A stretch of 64,000 nucleotides of DNA, taken from positions 2,666,001 to 2,730,000 of the forward strand of contig NZ_CP089309.1 in NCBI RefSeq assembly GCF_021228795.1, read 5' to 3'. Shown piece by piece: positions 31,448 through 40,800 of the stretch. The notes under the pieces are model-generated. The model ran no database searches, was not told the origin of the DNA, and saw nothing but the letters and a program-made list of their open reading frames with translations. The DNA is from Thiocapsa bogorovii (GTDB lineage: Bacteria; Pseudomonadota; Gammaproteobacteria; Chromatiales; Chromatiaceae). Both the position numbers and the translations under genes were made by a program. How positions within the stretch are numbered: the first letter of the stretch is position 1; each line of letters begins with the position of its first letter.

Positions 31448-33661
31448 TCAGTAGGACCGCCGCACGTCCAGGACATCCGGGATCTGTTGCAGCTTCGCCA
31501 GGATCTTCTCAAGATGCGCCATGTTCTTGACCTCTAGCGTGAAACGCATCGCGGCGGTGTCCGTTGATCGCTCCGAATGGGTGTTGACGCCGAGAACGTC
31601 CACCTCGTCGTCGGAGAGCACGGAGGAGACATCGCGCAGCAGACCCTTACGATCCGCGGCGATCACCAACACGTCGACCGAATAGCCGACGTCGGCCGGT
31701 TGATCCGCCCAGCGCACATCGATGAGGCGCTCGGCCTCCGCCGGCGGCAGATTGCGTAGGTTGCTGCAATCCTTGCGATGAATGGTGACCCCGCGCCCGC
31801 GGGTGACGAAGCCGACGATGGGGTCGTAAGGGACCGGTTTGCAGCAGGGGGCGAGATGGGTCATGAGGTCGTCGACGCCCTCTACCACGACATCGGTGGC
31901 GCCATCCAATCGCGGCTTGTGCGGCTGACGCAGCTTGGGCTGGATCTCCTTGCCCTCTTCGGTCTTGCGCTCCCCGACCTGCCGGGCGACCTGCCCGACC
32001 GAGAGGTCGCCGCGCCCGATCGCGGCCAGGAGATCCTCCCCGCGCTTGAAGTTGAAGCGGGTCGCGAGGTCTTCCAGGTTGGGCTTCTCCGCGATACCCA
32101 GTCGGCTCAGCTCGCGCTCCAGGGTAGCGCGTCCGCCTTGCAGATGCTGATCGTGATCGAGCTGCTTGAACCATTGGCGAACCCGGTTGCGGGCGCGCGC
32201 CGTGGTCAGATAGCCGTGATGCGGACTCAGCCAATCGCGGCTGGGCGTGGCGTTCTTTTGGGTCAGGATCTCGACAGTCTCGCCGCTGTGCAGCTCGTAG
32301 TTCAGCGGCACGATCCGCCCGTTGATGCGCGCTCCGCGGCAACGGTTGCCGACCTCCGAGTGGATGGCGTAGGCGAAGTCGAGTGCCGTGGAGCCCTTGG
32401 GCAGCTCGATCACCTTCGACTGCGGGGTGAGCACATAGATGTGAATCGGCTCGAACTCGGCCTTGAAGCGCTCGAGGAAGCCACCGGTCTCGTCGCTTTC
32501 GTTCTTGAGCTCAAGCCAGTTGCGCATCCAGATGACGCGGCGCTGGAACTCGGCGTCATGCCCCTTGGACTCCTTGTAGGCCCAATGTGCAGCGACACCG
32601 AATTCGGCATGCTGGTGCATCTCGTGGGTGCGAATCTGCACCTCCAACGGCTTGTCCTCGGGCCCGACGACGGCCGTATGCAGCGATCGATACATGTTGC
32701 CCTTGGGCGTGGCGATGTAGTCGTCGAACTCCTTGGGGATATGCTTCCAAAGACCGTGCACTAGCCCGAGCGCGGCGTAGCAGTCCGCGACCGACCCGAC
32801 CAGGATCCGCACCGCACGCAGATCGAAGATCTCGGCGATCTCGACCTCCTTGCGCTGCATCTTGCGCCAGATGCTGTAGATGTGTTTCGGGCGACCGGTG
32901 ATCTCGGCTTTGATGCCGGCGTCGCCGAACTTGTCGTACAGGGTCTGGATGACCGCCGCGATGTAGTGCTCGCGCTCCTCGCGGCGCTCTGCCAAGAGCT
33001 TGGCGATGCGCTTGTAGTCCTCGGGGTTGAGGTAGCGCAGGCTCAGATCTTCGAGCTCCCACTTGACCTGCCAGATGCCCAGACGGTTGGCGAGCGGTGC
33101 GTAGATGCGCTGGGTATCGCGCGCGATCTTGGCGCGGCGCTCCGGTTCCAGATCCTTGATGGCACGCATCAGGTGGACGCGCTCGGCGAGCACGACGAGC
33201 ACGACCCGCACGTCCTCGGCGATGCCGAGCAGCAGACGGCGCAGGTTCTCCTCGTGCTCGTCCTGATCCTTGGCGGCGATGATGGCGTCGATGTTGGCGA
33301 TTTGGCCGATGCGCGAGAGATCGCCGACCATCCGCGCAATGCCCGGACCGAAGCGGTCTTCGAGCTGCGCTTCGGTGAGATCGCCCTGATCGAGACAGCC
33401 GTTGAGCAGGGCCGCGATGAGGGTCTCGAAGTCCATCCGCAGACGCACCAGGATGTCCGCGGTCGAGAGCACGTGACGCACATGGGTCTCGCCGGTCTCG
33501 ATACGCCGGTCGCCTCGGCAGCGCGTCAAGGCCGCGCAGGCACCCGCGATCTGCTTGAGCTCCTCGGTCGGATAATGGCTTGCCAACCCGTCGAGCCAGT
33601 GACGGATCGCCTCGTCGTCGTCGGAATGCGACTCGGGGAGGTTGTAGGTGGGTTTGACCAT
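31448..33661 (-). CDS. relA: GTP pyrophosphokinase RelA
   Basis: 737 residues. Domain order: degenerate HD hydrolase domain (the HDxxED motif is missing, so no hydrolase activity), synthetase domain with the RelA-type EFDDYIA acidic loop and RSLHTAVVGP, TGS (YVLTPQSKVIELPKGSTALDFAY), a helical/zinc-finger region (HLAPCCKPVPYD, HRKDCSN) and ACT. It makes (p)ppGpp on stalled ribosomes. I started at the MVKPTYN ATG. Confidence 0.96.
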   Translation of the reverse strand: MVKPTYNLPESHSDDDEAIRHWLDGLASHYPTEELKQIAGACAALTRCRGDRRIETGETHVRHVLSTADILVRLRMDFETLIAALLNGCLDQGDLTEAQLEDRFGPGIARMVGDLSRIGQIANIDAIIAAKDQDEHEENLRRLLLGIAEDVRVVLVVLAERVHLMRAIKDLEPERRAKIARDTQRIYAPLANRLGIWQVKWELEDLSLRYLNPEDYKRIAKLLAERREEREHYIAAVIQTLYDKFGDAGIKAEITGRPKHIYSIWRKMQRKEVEIAEIFDLRAVRILVGSVADCYAALGLVHGLWKHIPKEFDDYIATPKGNMYRSLHTAVVGPEDKPLEVQIRTHEMHQHAEFGVAAHWAYKESKGHDAEFQRRVIWMRNWLELKNESDETGGFLERFKAEFEPIHIYVLTPQSKVIELPKGSTALDFAYAIHSEVGNRCRGARINGRIVPLNYELHSGETVEILTQKNATPSRDWLSPHHGYLTTARARNRVRQWFKQLDHDQHLQGGRATLERELSRLGIAEKPNLEDLATRFNFKRGEDLLAAIGRGDLSVGQVARQVGERKTEEGKEIQPKLRQPHKPRLDGATDVVVEGVDDLMTHLAPCCKPVPYDPIVGFVTRGRGVTIHRKDCSNLRNLPPAEAERLIDVRWADQPADVGYSVDVLVIAADRKGLLRDVSSVLSDDEVDVLGVNTHSERSTDTAAMRFTLEVKNMAHLEKILAKLQQIPDVLDVRRSY

Positions 33662-33857
33662 AATGTGGAGCGACTCTCGGTAGCTGCGGTACGTCTTGAG
33701 TGTTTGACCGCGAAATCCCGGGGTTTCAACCACAACCGCGCGGAGGTCGTGACGCCAACGCGCAGGCTTGGTATTCGAGGAGGATTCGACGCGCCGGCGC
33801 TCCGAAGGATCCGAGGCGCGTCTGTACGGGCCTTGTGCCCCGAGGGCCCTTGCGGGA

Positions 33858-35102
33858 TCAATCCGTCAGGAGATGGCTCGCCAGCCCATCGGCCAGCTTC
33901 GGCTCGAACCAGGTGGACTTCGGCGGCATCACCTCGCCGGCATCGGCGACCGCCATGAGGTCTTCCATCCGAGTCGGATGGAGCGCGAAGGCAACGGCCA
34001 TCTCGCCCGAATCGACCCGCGACGACAGCGCCTCCAGCCCACGGATTCCGCCGACGAAATCGATCCGCTCGTCGCGCCGCGGGTCCTGGATGCCGAGGAT
34101 CGGGCCGATCACGTTGTCCTGCAGCAGGCTGACATCGAGCCGACCAACCGGGTCGTCGTGCGGGATTCGGCCCGGATCGAGCACCAGCCGATACCAGTGG
34201 CCGGCAAGGTACATCCCGAATGCGCCCGAACGCTCGGGACCGACCGGCCCAGGGGCGCCCTCGATCTCGAACGCGACGGAGAGACGCTGCATGAGGGACT
34301 CGACGCTGTGGCCGTGCAGGTCTTTGACCACCCGGTTGTAGTCCAGGATCCGCATCTGATCATGCGGGAAGATCACGGCGAGCATGAAGTTGTAGGGCTC
34401 GGCCCCGGTGTGATCCGGATTCGCGGCACGGCGCATGGCGGCGACGCGCGAGGCCGCGGCACAGCGGTGGTGGCCGTCGGCGATATAGAGAGCGTCAAGA
34501 CGTTCGAAGGCCGCGGTCAGCGCGCCGATCGTGCTCTCGTCCATGATCGGCCAAAACTCGTGTCGAATCCCGTCGGGCGCGATGACGTCCGTCTTGGCCG
34601 GACCCGCGACAAGACCGGCGAGCAGGGCATCGATATCCGGTCGTGCCCGACACGCGAGCAACACCGGCCCGGTCTGAGCGTTCAGTGCATCGATCTGGCG
34701 CACCCGGTCGTCCTCCTTCACGGGGCGCGTAAACTCATGGCGCTTGATCCGATCCCGATCGTAGGCCTCGATCGAGGCGGCGGCCACCAGACCGGTCTGG
34801 CGGTGCGTGCCCATCGTCAGGCGATAGAGGTAGTAGCCGGGCGCCGCGTCGCGCACCAATACACCGGCGTCCAGCATCCGATCGAGATTCTCGCGCGCCT
34901 TGGCATAGACGGGCGGGCTGTGGGGATCGATACCCTCGGGCAGATCGACCTCGGGTCGTGAGATATGCAGAAAGCTCCAAGGACGTCCCTCGACCATCCG
35001 ACGTGCCTCCGCAGCACTCATTACGTCATAGGGCGGGGCGGCCACGTCCGCGGCATGCGCGAGGGCCGGCCGGAGCGCCGCGAAAGGTTTGATCAGGGGC
35101 AT
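33858..35102 (-). CDS. DUF1015 family protein
   Basis: 414 residues. Hallmarks are AAPPYDVMSAAEARRM at the N-terminus, KRHEFTRPVKEDDR, YIADGHHRCAAASR and DYNRVVKDL. The family includes archaeal ADP-dependent serine kinase SerK relatives with a ParB/Srx-like fold; many bacterial members lack a proven function. It is upstream of relA on the same strand with ~195 bp between them. Confidence 0.9.
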   Translation of the reverse strand: MPLIKPFAALRPALAHAADVAAPPYDVMSAAEARRMVEGRPWSFLHISRPEVDLPEGIDPHSPPVYAKARENLDRMLDAGVLVRDAAPGYYLYRLTMGTHRQTGLVAAASIEAYDRDRIKRHEFTRPVKEDDRVRQIDALNAQTGPVLLACRARPDIDALLAGLVAGPAKTDVIAPDGIRHEFWPIMDESTIGALTAAFERLDALYIADGHHRCAAASRVAAMRRAANPDHTGAEPYNFMLAVIFPHDQMRILDYNRVVKDLHGHSVESLMQRLSVAFEIEGAPGPVGPERSGAFGMYLAGHWYRLVLDPGRIPHDDPVGRLDVSLLQDNVIGPILGIQDPRRDERIDFVGGIRGLEALSSRVDSGEMAVAFALHPTRMEDLMAVADAGEVMPPKSTWFEPKLADGLASHLLTD

Positions 35103-35341
35103 GGAGACTCACCGTCGGTGTCGTCGTGACTGGATGGATGGCGTTCGGAACATCCGTGTCCGCAGCCTAATGGTATCAGCTCGGATCGAGCCTCGGCCAA
35201 ATCCGATGCGTCGAACCTCCGCGCCGCCTGCAGACCGGCGCCGGGCGAAGCCGAGCTCGGCGTGCCCGGGGCCGGACGCGAGGACCGGGAGGTTGCTCTA
35301 TACTCGTTCGGATCCAGCACCCACGAATCCGAGTCGACAGC

Positions 35342-35665
35342 ATGGCCGACAACAACTATCTCAAGGATCTGATCCTGCTGCGTAACGACCCGTCGAAGGT
35401 GGCCCGTATTCGCGATGCCGCCGAGCGCGGGGAAATGGACGCCCAGTATGCAATGGGGCTGATCTATGCCGAGGGCCGCGGGGTCGAGATCGATCTCGCC
35501 CGTGCCCATTTTTGGTTGTCTCTGGCCATCGCGCAAGGCGACACGGATGCCGATCAATTACGCAACATTATCGGCAGCCAAATGACCGATGCCGAATTCG
35601 AGGCCGCGAAAGACCTCGCGATCGCGCATCGCACGACCCATTCGGCCCCCACATCGCAGCATTGA
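35342..35665 (+). CDS. Small Sel1-repeat-like protein
   Basis: 107 residues. One clear SLR motif is AERGEMDAQYAMGLIYAEGRGVEIDLARAHFWLSLA, followed by half of a second. Sel1 repeats mediate protein-protein contacts. With no signal peptide it is presumably cytosolic. Partner unknown. Confidence 0.85.
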   Translation: MADNNYLKDLILLRNDPSKVARIRDAAERGEMDAQYAMGLIYAEGRGVEIDLARAHFWLSLAIAQGDTDADQLRNIIGSQMTDAEFEAAKDLAIAHRTTHSAPTSQH

Positions 35666-35817
35666 GACGATCGAATGAGTTGCGGGTCATCAGCGGCGCT
35701 TTTTCCCGTCGCCCTTCCATGCTAGGTTCGAGGTCGAGGCAAAAAAGGAGAACGTTGGGTGGACGACACCTCGATAAAGCCTGCTCTGCCGCTCGACGGC
35801 AGGGCCCGAGGACAACA

Positions 35818-37167
35818 ATGCACAATCCGCAATACGCAAGGCTTTCGATTCGGACACTAAAGACGGCCGCTTTCGCGGCGGCAATCATCTTATTAGGCCT
35901 CTGTGGCCAGACCGGCGCCGACCCGGTCACGCCGGCGGCATCCAGCCAGCCTCAGTTTTCCCTGATCGGTTTTCAGAACAATCCGGAACGGACGTCGCGC
36001 GTCTTCACCAGGGAGGTGATCACGGAGACGTTGCGCCGCGGGCTGCCATTCGAATTCAATACGATGATGACGGCCCTGCCCGACTCGGAAAGCCCGGCAT
36101 ACGCCGACATCCTGGTCGACCCGAGAACGAATTTCCTACCCTGCGAGGGTGGTCCTTTCGCGCTCTGCTACTACTCCGGACCCGACGGCACGCTACCCTG
36201 CACCACCAATACCTTGCTCAATGACCCGATCTCCGAGTGCAAGTGCATCGAGATTCCCTACGGAGTCTATTACGTCGACATCAACGCCATCCTCGACGTC
36301 GAGACGTATCAGCAAACGATCGCCTATTGCGGACAAACGGGTGAGAACTGCCCGAACAAGAATCAGGCCCCTGTCTGCAACACCATCAACTCCAATCATC
36401 TGTTTCCCGGCGCGGACCTGATCTCCACCTTCAGCTTCGCCTGTGCGGGGGAGAACAACATCGGGAGCACGAGATGCCCCGAATCGGTCTACGCCGGATG
36501 CATGACGGCGCCCTGTTATCGCGACGACGGGGATTCGGGCACCGTGACCTGTCACTGCCCCAACTTTAAGGGACCTTACCAGGTCGGCCAGACTCTGGAC
36601 GACAAGAGCCAGTGCTTCCTCGGGAGGAAGAATGTCTGGTCCGCCGCCTACAAGCTCCCGCGCCGCGACGTCGGTGCCACCGCGGACAGCGAATCGGACG
36701 CCACCGTTCCGACGCCGGACCGGTGCATTCCGGACGACCCGAACCCCGATGTCGCCTGCCCCTTGTTGGAGTCGCCACCTCAGCCGAATGACTACCCGAA
36801 GTTGACCGGAAGCGCGCTGTGCACGAAGGCCTGCCAGGAATACACGCAATGCACGCGCGGTGAAGACGTCCAGGTCGGCTTCGTGTGCGACGCGGCGCTC
36901 TGCACGGCGGAGTGCAACGATCTTGGCCTCGTGGGCCAAGCCTGCTCCGGGTTGAATCCATCGGTCTGCAATCTCGACGCGATCCTCGCTGTCGAAGCGA
37001 TCGCCGAATGCAGTTGCTGCGCAAGCCAAATCTGCGGCTGCGAGGCGAACACCATCACCGAGCAGGAGATTTCCGAAATCAATCAAGCACAGATCGACGC
37101 GGGGATCACGCCGCAGTGCTTGATCAACGGAACGCTCTGCGGAGATCCGCCGCCGGTGGGGCCCTAG
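35818..37167 (+). CDS. Cysteine-rich secreted protein of unknown function
   Basis: 449 residues with a signal peptide (TLKTAAFAAAIILLGLCGQTGA). The mature part has more than 30 cysteines, many in close pairs (SECKC, CHC, CSCC, CGC), which points to an extracellular, disulphide- or metal-rich protein. I recognise no domain. A region at about residues 50-80 (NNPERTSRVFTREVITETLRRG) is less Cys-rich. It is adjacent to the secreted phospholipase A2-like gene, convergent with an 11-bp gap, so a shared extracellular role is possible. The start was chosen because it begins the signal peptide. Confidence 0.7.
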   Translation: MHNPQYARLSIRTLKTAAFAAAIILLGLCGQTGADPVTPAASSQPQFSLIGFQNNPERTSRVFTREVITETLRRGLPFEFNTMMTALPDSESPAYADILVDPRTNFLPCEGGPFALCYYSGPDGTLPCTTNTLLNDPISECKCIEIPYGVYYVDINAILDVETYQQTIAYCGQTGENCPNKNQAPVCNTINSNHLFPGADLISTFSFACAGENNIGSTRCPESVYAGCMTAPCYRDDGDSGTVTCHCPNFKGPYQVGQTLDDKSQCFLGRKNVWSAAYKLPRRDVGATADSESDATVPTPDRCIPDDPNPDVACPLLESPPQPNDYPKLTGSALCTKACQEYTQCTRGEDVQVGFVCDAALCTAECNDLGLVGQACSGLNPSVCNLDAILAVEAIAECSCCASQICGCEANTITEQEISEINQAQIDAGITPQCLINGTLCGDPPPVGP

Positions 37168-37178
37168 TCGATCGATGC

Positions 37179-37574
37179 CTACCAACAGGGCGCGGCGACG
37201 CTCGACATCAAGCCCAAGGCATCGAAGGGTGACGGCATCGGCATGCCGCCCCAGGGGCCTCCCGACTTGACGCGGATCACATACTCCGCCCATTGGAGCG
37301 GTCGCGGGAGATAGCCGACTTGTGCGGCAACGGCATGAAGCTCGCCGACGAAGGCGACATCGCAGGCCTGACTCGGGCCGGGACCGGCCGTGCAGAGGTC
37401 GTGGCGCATGCAGGCCGCATCGAAGGCATCGACCGGCGGAGGAAACCCGGCGACCGGATACCCGACCCCGCACCAATTGCCGTAAAGGGGCATGCATTTG
37501 AAGGCGGCGGCTTGGGTCGCGCAGGTGGCGAGTACGGCGCCGAGCAGACAGGGCAGGACGGGGTTACGGCTCAT
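37179..37574 (-). CDS. Secreted phospholipase A2-like protein
   Basis: 131 residues. A signal peptide (to about QAAA) is followed by YGNWCGVGYPVAG, like the Ca2+-binding loop of secreted PLA2, and DAACMRHDLCTA with the catalytic His-Asp pair. Further Cys residues could form the expected disulphides. Predicted to hydrolyse phospholipids outside the cytoplasm, or to be a PLA2-fold protein without activity. GAGG lies 8 bp before the ATG. Confidence 0.75.
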   Translation of the reverse strand: MSRNPVLPCLLGAVLATCATQAAAFKCMPLYGNWCGVGYPVAGFPPPVDAFDAACMRHDLCTAGPGPSQACDVAFVGELHAVAAQVGYLPRPLQWAEYVIRVKSGGPWGGMPMPSPFDALGLMSSVAAPCW

Positions 37575-37686
37575 GGTGAATCCTCGTTCGCTAAAGCGGA
37601 CTGGTGCGTGCGCGCCCGAGAGGCTAGAGCAGCGAGGCAGATGTGTCGAGACCATTCGTTGTCGTAATCGCCTATCGATACGACCA

Positions 37687-37710
37687 CGATGACGATGACG
37701 ATGACGATGA
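37687..37710. repeat. Hexanucleotide tandem repeat (CGATGA x4)
   Basis: Four perfect copies of CGATGA in the gap between the PLA2-like gene and the end of the STAND gene, about 90 bp from the heptamer array at 37796-37835. Confidence 0.9.
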
Positions 37711-37795
37711 CGACAACGCAAGCGAGGCCGGCAGGAGCAGCTCGCCGGCGAGGAAATTGGCGAGTCTTCGATACGGCAACCGCGGCCGATCCCCG

Positions 37796-37835
37796 GGCGG
37801 CAGGCGGCAGGCGGCAGGCGGCAGGCGGCAGGCGG
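37796..37835. repeat. Heptanucleotide tandem repeat (CAGGCGG x5 plus partial)
   Basis: Five perfect CAGGCGG units at 37801-37835 after a partial GGCGG, ending 5 bp before the stop codon of the giant STAND gene. It differs by one base from the CTGGCGG array at 26142. Confidence 0.95.
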
Positions 37836-37840
37836 CAAGT

Positions 37841-40800
37841 CTACTCGACCCGAGGTGACGCATCCGAGATGTCGCGCTCGCGCCGGCCGAGCCGGTTCTC
37901 CGCCTTGAAACGCGCGGCCTCGCGGATCAGGGCAAGACGCGCGCGGTCCCGACCCCAGATCGCCTCGAGGCGGCGGTCCGGCAGCGTCTCTTCGGTCCAG
38001 AGACGCCAGAGCAGTGTGGCGTTTTCCCAGTATGCGGCGCCGATGGTATGGCCGTCGGGGCTGAAGTCGGCATAGGCAACACCGCCGAGTTCGCCGCCGA
38101 GGGTCAGAAAGGATCCCTCCGGAAGCGGGCTCGGATCCCGAGGGCGCATCCAAATACGCACCGCGCCGTCACGCGAGGCGGTCAGGATCCAGCGCCCGTC
38201 CGGACTGAACTTGGCGGCGTAGATCCGATCCTTGTGCCCGACGAGCTCAGCGAGCAGGGAGCCGTCGAGGGCCCAGACCTGTGCCTTTGCGTCCAATGAC
38301 GCGGTGACCAGCGCCTGACTATCCGGCGCGAAGGCGACGCTGTAGAGGATGCCGGCTTGGGGCTCCATCAAGCGGGGTGACGCGCAGCCGTCTTGGTTCA
38401 GCGCCACGAGGGCGGCGCTGCCGTCCTCGCTCGACGTGACCAGCCACTTGCCGTCCGGGGAAAAGGCCGCGTCCGTAACCGTGTCCGTATGCCATTGTGC
38501 GGCGCACACCGGCGTCCAGCCACCGGAGCCATCCATCCGCATGACCCTGACACCGCCATCGTCGTCTCCGGTCGCGACCAGTGTCGCTCCATCCAACCCC
38601 GCGGAGACCGCTGCGGCCTGCACCCCGCTTCCGCCCTCGCCCCAGCCGGGCGCACCGTCCAGTCGAGCGCAGGTCTGCGGATTCCAGAAGCGCACCGGCT
38701 CGGCGAGATAGCTCGATGTCGTCAGAAGCCACCGCCCGTCGGGGGCGAACAGGGCCTGGTGGACGTTCGGACAGGTGCGCCCGCCATCCGGGCTGCAGGG
38801 TGCACCATCGGCGGCGACCACGAGGCGGCAGCCACCGCCTGTCTCCAGGTCCCAGACCCAGGCGGTACCGTCGTGACCCGCGCTGGCCAGCCGGTCCGCC
38901 GAGGGCGAGAAGTCGACCCGCCGTACCCGCCCCTGATGCCCCGTCAGGGTCCAGATTCGCACCGGCGGGGGTGCATCGTCACGACGTTCGTACTGCCAGA
39001 CTTCGACCCTTCCGTCGAAGGCCGCGGTAGCCAGCATGACCGACGGCGTCTCAGCGGTCGCGGCGCCCGGCGCGGCAGGCGTCTCGGCCATCGCCAGATG
39101 CCAGACATGATCGGCGCTCGGGAGATGAAAGGCCAAGGTCTCGGTCGGCTTGACCGACCAGAGTCGCGCCGAGCCGTCCGGATCCGAATAGCTCAAGACC
39201 CGCAGGCCATCGGCACTGAAACGCGCATCCGTCACCGCGGCGTCGTGACTGAAGACCGCCACCTCCTTTCCGGAGAGCAGTCCCCACAGGCGCGCGGTCT
39301 TATCGAGCGAGGCGCTGAGGACCAACGGCTCGCGATCCTCGTCGTCCATACCCGGCGAGACACGCACATGCTCCACACTCAGTCCGTGATGCCCGAGGAC
39401 CTCGGCGTTGCGGCTCTCGAGGTCCCAGCGCACGACCTGCCCTGCATCGTCCCCGGCGATCAAATACTGGCCTCCCGGCGAGAACACCGCCTCGCGCACC
39501 GCGGACTTGTGGATGCGAATGCGCCGGCCGTCGCGCTCGACCACGCCGAGTTCGGCGAGCTCGCGGCCGTCGAGATCGTAGACGCGGATCCGCTCGTCGG
39601 CGGAGGCCACGGCGATCCGCCGCCCCGCCGGGTCGAAACGGGCATCGTTGGCCGGCCGGCCGAGCGAGCCGTCGGTCGGCAGGACCACCCGCTCGCCGCC
39701 CGCACGCGTCTCCAGCACCCGCGCGGTGCCGTCGCGCGAGGCGGTGACAAGCAGCTCGCCGTCCGGTGCGAAGGCGATACTGCGTACCTCGCTCGCGTGT
39801 ACAGGCACGTCCCAAAGCGCTGCCCCGGGACGCTCGAGGTCCAAGAGGCAGACGGCATAACGGTCCTGCGGCGCACCGTGGGACAGGGCCAGAAAGCGGC
39901 CGTCTCGGTCCAGCGCGATCGGACTGTCCGGGCGCGCGCCGCAGGTCCAGTCGGGGGGCCGACCGGGCTCGGCCGGGAGCCGCCAGACCCCGCCCTCGCC
40001 GATTCCCAGGATGGTCTGCGGCTCGCCGATGCCGACGAAGCGGACCGAATGGATCGGGATCTCCGGGCCCGACAGGCGCGCCTCCGGTTGGTAGCTCTGC
40101 CCCCGCAGCGCCCAAAGCTGCACACCTTCGCCTCGCGATTGAGTGACCAGACGCTCGCCGTCGTCGCGGAACGCCGGAGGCAAGGGCTGGTCTTCCGCCG
40201 TCCCCTCGGACTGGACCATCGCGATCATGCGGTTCGTCGTGAAGGCGCGACTCAGTGTGTCGGTCGCCGCTTCGGGAAGATAGGGACCGGCGTTGAGGGC
40301 GAGTCGCACCGCCTCGGGCGTGTTGCCTTGCCGTACGGCGAGATCGGCTGCCTTGAGCAGGCTGCGTTGAAGGTTCAGGGTCGCCTCGCGCGACGCGTTC
40401 CAAGCCCAGAAGGCCGCCCCGGTCGCGAGGACCAAGAGAGCAGCCAGGGTCAGACCGAGAATACGAGCCCACCGGTTGCGCCGTCGCTGCAGCACCAAGT
40501 GTTGATGGGAGTGCTCGAGAAACTCGAGCTCCAGGGGTTCGAGCTCCTCGCCGTAGGCATCCGCGAAACGCCGCGCCGCGGCATAGCCGGCCTCTCCGAG
40601 CAGATATTCGCGATTGCAGTCGGTCCGCCTCCACAGACGCGCCTGGCGTGAGATCTGGTAGCGCAGGACGAGATCGCGGCGGTTGCCCGGGTCCGCGACC
40701 CAGTCGCGGATCGGTGACCACCGCTCGAACAAGGCCGGATGGATGAAGCTTGCGAGCCCACGGTAGTCCTCCCATTGCATGACCTGCAAGGCGTCGGCAT

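Noticed and set aside
38393-40651. 752-residue plus-strand open frame
   Set aside because: It is antisense to the STAND/WD40 gene and has a low-complexity Arg/Gly-rich composition; a shadow of the GC-rich coding strand.
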